Shown here: positions 1 to 5,895 of the stretch, in pieces
Layout: each line of letters starts with the position of its first letter
Position numbering within the stretch: the stretch's first letter is position 1
Source: an uncultured Nannocystaceae bacterium
GTDB taxonomy: Bacteria; Myxococcota_A; Polyangia; Nannocystales; Nannocystaceae
NCBI GenBank assembly: GCA_938084085.1
Contig: CALKDV010000226.1
Coordinates: 1-7,004, forward strand
DNA length: 7,004 bases
Direction: 5' to 3'
Made by a program: the position numbers and the translations under genes
The notes under the pieces: model-generated
What the model was told of the DNA's origin: nothing
Seen by the model: only the letters and a program-made list of their open reading frames with translations
The model's database searches: none

Positions 1-653
1 ATGCCTCGCACCTCGAGAGCGTCATGCAGGTCGTCCGCGACCTGGTACGCCTCGCCGATCAGCGCTCCGAACTCGGCCCATCGATCTTCGGGTTGATTCG
101 ACACGATCGCGCCGCAGCGCGCCGCAGCCTCAAAGAGCGCGCCCGTCTTCGCCCGGTGGTAGCGAGCCAGCGCCACAGACGGCTCGCATTCCCACGCTTG
201 CCCCCCGATGATGCCCCGGCTCGCGCTGACCGCATCGGACACGCAACGCAGCAGGGTGGGGAGGTGCGCGGGGCTCACGCTCTCGGTCGTCAGCATTTGA
301 AAGGCGCCGACGATGAGGGCGTCGCCCGTGAGGACCGCCAGCGGTTCTCCGTAGGCCGCGTGGACCGAAGGTCGGCCGCGACGTTCAGCCGCGTCGTCAA
401 AACAAGGAAGGTCGTCGTGCACCAGCGAGGCGCAATGCAAAAACTCAATGGCGCTGGCCGGCGCGTGCGCGTGTTCTTTCGCCCCACCACACGCGAGATT
501 CACGGCGTGGCACAGCAAGGGCCTCAAGCGAGCCCCGCCCCCGAAGCAGGCGTGCCGCATGGCTTCTCCAAGGCGTGGAGGCACGCTTCGCCCTCCGGAG
601 ATGGTTTCCAGGTCGTCTTTCAATCTCGATTCCAGAAGCGGATGTGACGCCAT
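1..653 (-). CDS. crtE: Geranylgeranyl diphosphate synthase (partial, 3' end beyond window)
   Basis: Trans-isoprenyl diphosphate synthase that extends farnesyl/dimethylallyl diphosphate with isopentenyl diphosphate to make the C20 precursor of carotenoids; cytosolic. The leftward frame is open from ATG at 653 to the window edge, giving 217 codons of the usual ~300. Visible family motifs are GARLRPLL (residues 40-47), the first aspartate-rich motif DDLPCFD (80-86, the DDxxxxD form of bacterial type II GGPP synthases), the LTGDAL block (108-113), GGQAWE (150-155), KTGALFEAA (169-177) and the second aspartate-rich motif DDLHD (207-211). The C-terminal helices are cut off, not mutated. ATG 653 is the first start in frame; the frame stays open upstream without another ATG. 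No Shine-Dalgarno sequence precedes it. It is divergent from crtD. The family is certain; GGPP rather than farnesyl diphosphate as product is inferred from the motif type and the carotenoid context. Confidence 0.95.
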   Translation of the reverse strand, partial: MASHPLLESRLKDDLETISGGRSVPPRLGEAMRHACFGGGARLRPLLCHAVNLACGGAKEHAHAPASAIEFLHCASLVHDDLPCFDDAAERRGRPSVHAAYGEPLAVLTGDALIVGAFQMLTTESVSPAHLPTLLRCVSDAVSASRGIIGGQAWECEPSVALARYHRAKTGALFEAAARCGAIVSNQPEDRWAEFGALIGEAYQVADDLHDALEVRG

Positions 654-659
654 CGCCGC

Positions 660-688
660 AAGTTTGGCGCAGGTGCACCCGTTGTCAA
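660..688 (-). promoter_or_regulatory. Candidate crtE promoter
   Basis: On the minus strand a perfect -35 hexamer TTGACA (688-683) is followed after 17 bp by AAACTT (665-660), a poor match to TATAAT. The last base of this hexamer is only 6 nt from the crtE ATG, so a transcript from it would begin at or very near the start codon. The perfect -35 and standard spacing support it; the weak -10 argues against it. Confidence 0.35.
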
Positions 689-708
689 TGTTCCTTCCAC
701 GGTGAAAT

Positions 709-712
709 GGAG
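709..712 (+). promoter_or_regulatory. Ribosome binding site of crtD
   Basis: GGAG lies 7 nt before GTG at 720. It favours this start over the GTG at 702, which has no comparable purine motif at a useful distance. Confidence 0.6.
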
Positions 713-719
713 TGCTAAA

Positions 720-2249
720 GTGCGCCTGGTGCGAAGCACGTACAAGACCGCGCATACGACGCCTCATGTGGTCGTCGTCGGGGGAGGCATGGGAGGCCTG
801 TCGGCGGCGGTCAATCTCGCGGCTGGAGGGCTTCAGGTCACGCTCTTGGAGCGTGCAGCCGCCGTGGGCGGCAAGGTTCGACATGTGCGCGTGGAGGATC
901 GGAGCTTTGACGCTGGACCCACGGTCATCACGATGAAGGACGTGTTCGAGGACCTCTTTGCTTGTGCTGGAGATCACCTCTCGGACCACGTGGAGCTCGC
1001 GCCGCTTGAAATCCTCGCGCGTCACGCTTGGCCCGATGGGACACAATTTGACCTCTTCGCGGAAGGGGAGCGCGCCGAGCACGAGGTCGCGGAGGTGTTT
1101 GGGGGCGCCGCAGCCGAGGGCTATCGCCGCTTTGTCGCGTACGCCCAGGGGCTCTACGACGAGGTGGAGCATCCGGTGATGCGCGCCTCGAAGCCGAGTT
1201 TGCTGCGCGCGGCTTGGACCATCGGGATGCGGGGACCGGCTTCCATTCGGCGCCTCGATTGGCGACGTAATATGTGGGCCGCTCTTGGAGAGTTTTTCCC
1301 CGACCCGCGCTTGCGGCAGCTTTTTGGTCGGTATGCGACCTACTACGGTTCGTCACCCTTCTCTGCGCCGGCGACGTTGAACCTCATCGCGCACGCGGAG
1401 AAGCTCGGCGTGTGGACGGCCAAGGGGGGCATGCGGGCCTTGGCTGAGGCGGTCGAGGCGCTGGCCGTGCGGCTTGGCGTGGAGATACGAACGTCCACCC
1501 ACGTGCAAGAGATTCGCTGCGAGGGAGGCCGCGCGACCGGGGTTGTGCTCGAATCGGGCCAGGTCCTCGCGGCGGACGCGGTGGTCAGCAACGTGGACCC
1601 CGCGGCCTTGTCGGCGGGCCGTCTCGGCGCTGCTGCGATCCGCGCGGGGCGACCCATGCCCGCGCGCGCGCGATCCCTCTCGGCGATCACGTGGTGCAGC
1701 GTCGCCCGTCCGGCGGGGATGGAGCTCGAGTATCACAACGTGTTTTTCTCGGACGACTATCCGGCAGAGTTCGACGCGCTGGTGGGCGCTCGAGAGGTCC
1801 CCGCATCTCCGACCGTGTACATTTGTGCCCAAGACAGGGGTCCCTTCGCGGGGGCATCCATCAGCGCGCGAGAGCGAATCTTCGTGTTGATCAACGCGCC
1901 TGCCGACGGAGATCAAGCGCGCTTCGATGATCAGGTGGTGAACCAATGCAAAGACAACGCGACACGTCTCCTCTCCCGCTGCGGCTTCGAACTTCACGAC
2001 GAGGCGTCGGCGGTGACCACACCAACCCAGTTTCACGAGCTGTTTCCCGAGACGGGAGGGGCGCTGTATGGGGCGGCGACACACCGCACGTTGGCGCCGT
2101 TCTCGCGGCCCACGGCGAGGACGAAAGTACGGGGCCTGTACATGGTGGGGGGGGGCGTGCATCCGGGGGCGGGGGTGCCGATGGTCACGATGGGGGGCCG
2201 CATCGCGGCGAACGAAGTTCGCAAGGACCTCGCTTCGATCAGCAGGTAG
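720..2249 (+). CDS. crtD: 1-hydroxycarotenoid 3,4-desaturase (CrtD, CrtI-family FAD oxidoreductase)
   Basis: FAD-dependent carotenoid desaturase expected to introduce the C3,4 double bond into a 1-hydroxylated acyclic carotenoid, after CrtC; membrane-associated. With the GTG at 720 the protein has 509 residues, normal for the family. The N-terminal Rossmann motif GGGMGG is at 21-26, followed by LLER and VGGK (42-52). FDAGPTVIT follows, then the mid-region block ATYYGSSPFSAPATLN seen in CrtD-type enzymes. The C-terminal FAD signature GGGVHPGAGVP is at about 477-487. The Ser-Pro-Phe and acidic/aromatic style of the middle region and the crtC neighbour point to CrtD, not a second phytoene desaturase. 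A GTG at 702 is an alternative start, adding six residues. A run of nine Gs (2147-2155) lies in the codons for V-G-G-G of the C-terminal motif. Substrate range cannot be read from the sequence. Confidence 0.94.
   Translation: MRLVRSTYKTAHTTPHVVVVGGGMGGLSAAVNLAAGGLQVTLLERAAAVGGKVRHVRVEDRSFDAGPTVITMKDVFEDLFACAGDHLSDHVELAPLEILARHAWPDGTQFDLFAEGERAEHEVAEVFGGAAAEGYRRFVAYAQGLYDEVEHPVMRASKPSLLRAAWTIGMRGPASIRRLDWRRNMWAALGEFFPDPRLRQLFGRYATYYGSSPFSAPATLNLIAHAEKLGVWTAKGGMRALAEAVEALAVRLGVEIRTSTHVQEIRCEGGRATGVVLESGQVLAADAVVSNVDPAALSAGRLGAAAIRAGRPMPARARSLSAITWCSVARPAGMELEYHNVFFSDDYPAEFDALVGAREVPASPTVYICAQDRGPFAGASISARERIFVLINAPADGDQARFDDQVVNQCKDNATRLLSRCGFELHDEASAVTTPTQFHELFPETGGALYGAATHRTLAPFSRPTARTKVRGLYMVGGGVHPGAGVPMVTMGGRIAANEVRKDLASISR
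2147..2155 (+). repeat. Homopolymer of nine G residues inside crtD
   Basis: Nine consecutive G residues fall in the codons for V-G-G-G of the FAD-binding signature of CrtD. Further G runs follow at 2165-2169, 2171-2175 and 2192-2197. A one-base length change would destroy the conserved C-terminus of CrtD and, in one direction, join its frame to that of crtC. Confidence 0.95.
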
Positions 2250-3172
2250 ATCCCGGGGGCTACCTTTGGTGGTACCTCGACGTGGTCTCGGACGACGGGC
2301 GAGACGCCCTCACGGTTATCTTGTTCGTCGGCTCAGTATTCTCGCCGTTTTATGCGGCGGCTCTAAGGCGGGACAAGACCGCACACCCAGAAGATTTTTG
2401 CGCGGTCAACGTGGCGGTGTACGGCGCCACCGAGCGACGGTGGGCGTTCAGCGAGCATCGACGCGGGGGCGTCGAGCGGCGTGAAGATAAGCTCTGCATG
2501 GGCCGCAGTCAGGCGCGGTGGGAGGGTGGAGATCTTGTGATCGAGGTGGACGAGCGCGCCGCGGCCTACTGGAGCACGCGACGCGTACAAGGCTCCATTC
2601 GCGTGTCGTTTGAGGCGTCGCCTCGCGTCTCTTTCGCCATCGATCCGGACGGGCGTCACCGCTGGTGGCCCATCGCTCCGGTCGCCACCGCCAAGGTGCA
2701 GTTTGATCAACCGCAACTGCGGTTCTCGGGCTCGGCCTACCTCGACAGTAACTATGGCGAAGAGCCCCTCGCGGACGGCTTCGCGCGGTGGCATTGGTCG
2801 AGGTCGGACAGTGGCGACGGGACCGCAATGGTCCTCTACGACGCGGTGCCCCGGCGGGGCTCCGCCTACGATCGGGCCATGGTCTTCGACGCGGATGGGA
2901 CCTGGCGTTACGGAGGAGAGACCTTGGATGCGCGACCGCTTGGGCGGGGATTTTGGGGTGTGAATCGGGAGACCCGCACGGACGTCGGTCAGGACGCCCG
3001 GGTGGTTCGCACCTTCGAGGACGCGCCATTTTATACGCGGGAGTTAATCGAGACCACGCTGGAAGGTCGGACCCATCACGCTGTGCACGAGTCCATAGAT
3101 CTGGATCGTTGGCGGTTGCCCCTCGTGCGGGCGATGCTCCCGTTTAGACTTCGTCGCTGGCGTGTGGAGTGA
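2234..3172 (+). CDS. crtC: Carotenoid 1,2-hydratase (hydroxyneurosporene synthase); start codon unresolved
   Basis: Cofactor-independent hydratase that adds water to the terminal 1,2 double bond of acyclic carotenoids, making the tertiary 1-hydroxy group CrtD needs. Recognisable blocks, in order, are PGGYLWWYLDVVSDDG (2252-2299), VGSVFSPFYA, CAVNVAVYG, RWAFSEH, FSGSAYLDSNYGEEPL, GFARWHWSRSD and, near the C-terminus, APFYTRELIETTLEG and ESIDLDRWRLPLVR. The conserved part is about 310 residues, in the usual range. The left boundary given is where homology seems to begin (FDQQVDPGG), not a proposed start codon. In this frame there is no ATG, GTG or TTG between an ATG at 1946, 304 bp inside crtD, and a GTG at 2282, which would delete the GGYLWWYLD motif. 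The frame has no stop over 1946-3169 and is -1 relative to crtD, whose TAG is at 2247-2249. It overlaps the crtB 3' end by 29 bp. Family certain; translation start open. Confidence 0.92.
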   Translation, partial: FDQQVDPGGYLWWYLDVVSDDGRDALTVILFVGSVFSPFYAAALRRDKTAHPEDFCAVNVAVYGATERRWAFSEHRRGGVERREDKLCMGRSQARWEGGDLVIEVDERAAAYWSTRRVQGSIRVSFEASPRVSFAIDPDGRHRWWPIAPVATAKVQFDQPQLRFSGSAYLDSNYGEEPLADGFARWHWSRSDSGDGTAMVLYDAVPRRGSAYDRAMVFDADGTWRYGGETLDARPLGRGFWGVNRETRTDVGQDARVVRTFEDAPFYTRELIETTLEGRTHHAVHESIDLDRWRLPLVRAMLPFRLRRWRVE

Positions 3173-4148
3173 GCGGCGCGCCGCGGTCTGGCAGGGCTCG
3201 TCGTGGGCTCGCTGGAGAGATCTGCGTGAGCAAAAACGCGGTCTCTTCGAGGGGGGAGTCGGTGACGGGCGCGGCCGGCAGCGGACGCAAGAGCGCGCGA
3301 GCCATGAGCCAGAGTTTGCGGGGCAAGCGCGTGACGGCCCTACCGGAGATGGAATCGTAGTGTCGTGAGGCGATCACGCGTCCGATGTCGGCGTAGATCA
3401 GGCGCGCCGCGTAGATGGCCGCCCGACACCGGCGAGGCAGTCGGGGGATGCCTGGCTCTGCGCGCTGGTAGAGGTGGGCTGCGTGATCGAGGAGGCGCTT
3501 TGTCACCGCTCCGATCTCGGGGGAAAAGGACGGGGCGCCGCCGAGGTCCGCAGGGGTGACACCGGCCTCGTCGAGCCAGCGTTGGGGTAGATAGACCCTC
3601 CCCCTTCTGGCGTCCTCTCCGACGTCGCGGGCGATGTTGGTCAACTGCATCGCTACCCCGAGGTCGCACGCGCGCGCGAGGGTGTGTTTGTCACGCTCGC
3701 CCATCAGCAGGGTCATGATGACTCCAACGGTGGAGGCGACCCTGGCCGCGTAGCCGAGCGTGTCTTCGATTCCCTCGTAGGCTTTGTCGGTGGCGTCCCA
3801 TACAAATCCGTCGAGGAGCGCGTCGAAGACGTTCCTGGGGAGGTCATAGCGTCGCACGATGACGGCGAGGCTTCGGTCGACTGGATCATCCATGGGATCC
3901 ATCGCAAAGACCTGGTCGAGACGGTCTCGTAGGACTTGCACCGCGCCGTCGGGGTCGTCGCCGTCGTCCACGAGATCATCTGCCACGCGGCAAAATGCGT
4001 AGAACACAGCCGCCGGGTCCCTCACCTCGGGTGGCAAAAACCACGATGCCGCGGAGAAACTTTTACTGCCCTTCGCGAGCGCTCGCCGGCACGCGAGGAC
4101 GTCCTCTTTATTCAAAGAGACTGCGGGAAGATCATCGAGAGGGGGCAT
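3144..4148 (-). CDS. crtB: Phytoene synthase
   Basis: Head-to-head prenyltransferase condensing two GGPP molecules into phytoene, the first committed carotenoid step; peripheral membrane or cytosolic. The 334-residue protein is full length for squalene/phytoene synthases. The N-terminal block KGSKSFSAASWFLPP (26-40) is followed by YAFCRVADDLVDD, with the first Mg-binding aspartate motif at 57-62. The second signature QLTNIARDVGEDARRGRVYLP spans about 168-188 and carries the second aspartate motif DVGED (175-179). All catalytic aspartates are present. The ATG at 4148 lies inside the end of crtI, overlapping it by 17 nt and with no good Shine-Dalgarno sequence, so translational coupling to crtI is likely. 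A TTG further in, just before NKEDVLAC, is a less likely start. Its 3' end overlaps that of convergent crtC by 29 bp, leaving no room for a terminator between them. Confidence 0.98.
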   Translation of the reverse strand: MPPLDDLPAVSLNKEDVLACRRALAKGSKSFSAASWFLPPEVRDPAAVFYAFCRVADDLVDDGDDPDGAVQVLRDRLDQVFAMDPMDDPVDRSLAVIVRRYDLPRNVFDALLDGFVWDATDKAYEGIEDTLGYAARVASTVGVIMTLLMGERDKHTLARACDLGVAMQLTNIARDVGEDARRGRVYLPQRWLDEAGVTPADLGGAPSFSPEIGAVTKRLLDHAAHLYQRAEPGIPRLPRRCRAAIYAARLIYADIGRVIASRHYDSISGRAVTRLPRKLWLMARALLRPLPAAPVTDSPLEETAFLLTQISPASPRRALPDRGAPLTPHASDEV

Positions 4149-5694
4149 GGGCGACGGTGGCGATCTCGGCGACGTCGGGGATCACGCGCTCGAGCACCTT
4201 GGCCGACGATAGTACACCGGGCACGCCCGCACCGGGGTGGGTGCCTGCCCCGACCAGATACAAGCGATCGATGTCTTCGGCTTCGTTGTGGGGGCGGAAG
4301 TACGCGCTCTGCGTGAGCACGGGCTCCATCCCAAAGGCGGCACCCTTGACGGAGGAGAGCTCATCACGAAAGCCGATGGGCGTGAGCAGGTGGGAAGCGG
4401 TCACGTTCGATTCGAGATCGGGCATGATTGTCTTGGAGAGGTACTTCATCACCTTTTGCCGATAAGGCTCGGCCTGGGTCTTCCAGTCGACGTCGCTGTC
4501 GAGGTGTGGAACCGGCGACAGCACGTACCACGCATCGCATCCCTCGGGCGCGAGGCTCGGGTCCGTGGCGGTGGGGCGGTGCAGGTACAGGCTGAAGTCC
4601 TCCGCGAGGTGCTTGTCGCGGAAGATGTCGGTGAGCAGCCCCTTGTAGCGAGGACCCAGCAAAATCGTGTGGTGGGCGACGTCTTCATACTTCTTTGAGG
4701 TGCCGAAGTACCAGACGAAGAGACTCATGCTGAAGCGGGAGTTGTCGACCTTCTCATCAGTCCAGGTCCGTCGATGCTCGGGCGCGATAAGGTGTTTGTA
4801 GGTGAAGGCGGAGTCCGCGTTGGACACCACGATGTCGGCGCCGATTTGGGTACCATCGGCAAGCTCGACGCCTGTGGCGCGTCCATTCTCGATGAGAATC
4901 TGCTTGACCGTGGTGTTGAGTCGCACGGCGTTGCCTTGCCCCTCGATGAGGTCGACGAGGCCGCGGACGAGGGCGCCCGTGCCTCCCATGGGGAAATGCA
5001 CGCCCCACTTTCGTTCGAGGAAGCAGATGAGCGAGTAGATCGAGGTTGTCTGGAACGGGTTGCCACCCACGAGGAGCGGGTGGAAGCTGAAGACCTGACG
5101 AAGTTTGTCGTTCTTGATGTACTTGGACACCATGCCGTAGACCGTGCGGTAGCTTTGCAGCTTCACCATCTGCGGCACAATCTTTGCCATGTCCCACAGC
5201 TTGGAGAAGGGCATGTACGACAGCTGCTCAAAGCCAACATTAAAGATGTGTCGGCTCATGTTGTAAAACTTCTTGTAGCCGGCTACGTCGCTCGGTGAGA
5301 ATCGCCGAACCTGCTCAACCATGTCGTCGGCGTCCCCCGTGTAGTCGAAGACGTCGCCGTCATCAAAGCGAATTCGGTAAAACGGGGTGACCGTCCGCAG
5401 GTCGATATGGTCGGCCATTTTCTTTCCGCATAGCTCCCACAGCTCCTCGAGCAGGAAGGGCGCGGTGATGACGGTGGGTCCGCCATCAAATTTGTAGCCC
5501 TCCTTTTCGTACACGTAGGCGCGACCCCCGGGTTTGTCTCGCTGCTCGAGGACCGTGACGCGGTAGCCGCGGGCTCCTAGCCGTACGGCGGCGGCGAGTC
5601 CGCCAAATCCGCTGCCGATGACGACTGCGTGCGGTTTTGGCGCCGATTCATGGGGTGTGCGAGCGGGCTCGGCGTGTGCTGCGGATGGCTGCAT
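4132..5694 (-). CDS. crtI: Phytoene desaturase
   Basis: FAD-dependent CrtI-type desaturase that converts phytoene through sequential dehydrogenations to neurosporene or lycopene; membrane-associated. The 520-residue protein has a 20-residue Ala/Pro-rich leader, then the Rossmann motif PHAVVIGSGFGG (GxGxxG at 27-32), VLEQRDKPGGRAY and FDGGPTVIT. The C-terminal signature YLVGAGTHPGAGVPGVLSSAKV is complete. It is closer to classical CrtI than the CrtD gene of this cluster, so it is assigned the first desaturation steps. The number of steps, three or four, cannot be told from the sequence. It heads a leftward unit with crtB and is divergent from the carH-type regulator across a repeat-rich gap. 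ATG 5694 lacks a Shine-Dalgarno sequence; a start a little inside, near the Rossmann strand, is conceivable but no better one is seen. Confidence 0.97.
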   Translation of the reverse strand: MQPSAAHAEPARTPHESAPKPHAVVIGSGFGGLAAAVRLGARGYRVTVLEQRDKPGGRAYVYEKEGYKFDGGPTVITAPFLLEELWELCGKKMADHIDLRTVTPFYRIRFDDGDVFDYTGDADDMVEQVRRFSPSDVAGYKKFYNMSRHIFNVGFEQLSYMPFSKLWDMAKIVPQMVKLQSYRTVYGMVSKYIKNDKLRQVFSFHPLLVGGNPFQTTSIYSLICFLERKWGVHFPMGGTGALVRGLVDLIEGQGNAVRLNTTVKQILIENGRATGVELADGTQIGADIVVSNADSAFTYKHLIAPEHRRTWTDEKVDNSRFSMSLFVWYFGTSKKYEDVAHHTILLGPRYKGLLTDIFRDKHLAEDFSLYLHRPTATDPSLAPEGCDAWYVLSPVPHLDSDVDWKTQAEPYRQKVMKYLSKTIMPDLESNVTASHLLTPIGFRDELSSVKGAAFGMEPVLTQSAYFRPHNEAEDIDRLYLVGAGTHPGAGVPGVLSSAKVLERVIPDVAEIATVAHAPSR

Positions 5695-5700
5695 GCTGCG

Positions 5701-5728
5701 AGTCTAGGCGACAGATAACTTTTGACAA
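5701..5728 (-). promoter_or_regulatory. Candidate crtIB promoter with operator-like repeat in the spacer
   Basis: On the minus strand TTGTCA (5728-5723) and TAGACT (5706-5701), separated by 16 bp, resemble -35 and -10 elements. The -10 ends only 6 nt before the crtI ATG. The spacer contains, read on the plus strand, GATAACTTTTG (5714-5724), nearly repeated as GATACTTTTG (5848-5857) before the regulator gene. A repressor bound here would cover the core promoter. Confidence 0.5.
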
Positions 5729-5742
5729 GGATTGACTCCCCA

Positions 5743-5799
5743 AGCTCGTGAACAGCGCAATTCGGTCTTCTGAGCTCGTTCTGAAACTCCAAATTGCGC
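5743..5799. repeat. Inverted and direct repeats in the middle of the crtI-carH gap
   Basis: GCGCAATT (5755-5762) and AATTGCGC (5792-5799) are perfect 8-bp inverted copies separated by 29 bp. AGCTCGT occurs at 5743-5749 and 5773-5779, exactly 30 bp apart, about three helical turns. The layout suits a DNA-binding protein with several sites on one DNA face, but the repeats are short and no function is shown. Confidence 0.45.
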
Positions 5800-5820
5800 C
5801 ATTTTTGAGGGTTTTAATAG

Positions 5821-5857
5821 CTTTTCGAACCTTTGTACGAAAAGTGTGATACTTTTG
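5821..5857 (+). promoter_or_regulatory. Candidate operator and promoter of the carH-type gene
   Basis: Two overlapping perfect inverted repeats occur: CTTTTCG (5821-5827) with CGAAAAG (5838-5844), spacer 10; and AAAAGT (5840-5845) with ACTTTT (5851-5856), spacer 5. They share the central half-site, giving three alternating CTTTT/AAAAG units. A possible extended -10, TG-T-GATACT (5845-5853), lies within them, with TTCGAA (5824-5829) as a weak -35 at 18 bp. Repeated half-sites over a promoter next to a MerR-family repressor gene suggest autoregulation. Confidence 0.5.
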
Positions 5858-5885
5858 GGAAGGTTACGGGCAGTCCTTGGACAAA

Positions 5886-5889
5886 GAGG
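5886..5889 (+). promoter_or_regulatory. Ribosome binding site of the carH-type gene
   Basis: GAGG lies 6 nt before an in-frame GTG at 5896 and 21 nt before the ATG at 5911. The spacing favours the GTG as start. Confidence 0.5.
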
Positions 5890-5895
5890 TCCCGT

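Noticed and set aside
24..647. Long rightward open frame (207 residues)
   Set aside because: It is antisense to crtE, which has all its catalytic motifs on the other strand. The translation is Arg/Ala-rich with no recognisable domain, as usual for shadow frames in GC-rich DNA.
714..721. GCTAAAGT in the crtE-crtD gap as a further copy of the ACTTTT operator word
   Set aside because: Only five core bases match (ACTTT on the minus strand) and there is no palindrome or flanking GATA, so it is too weak to claim.
1353..2162. Leftward open frame of 269 residues
   Set aside because: Antisense to the conserved C-terminal half of crtD; Arg/His-rich composition and no family resemblance.
3173..3184. 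Perfect 12-bp palindrome GCGGCGCGCCGC just after the crtC stop
   Set aside because: It is inside crtB coding sequence, can form only a 4-bp stem with a 4-nt loop, and has no T-run; a chance result of GC-rich codons is likely.
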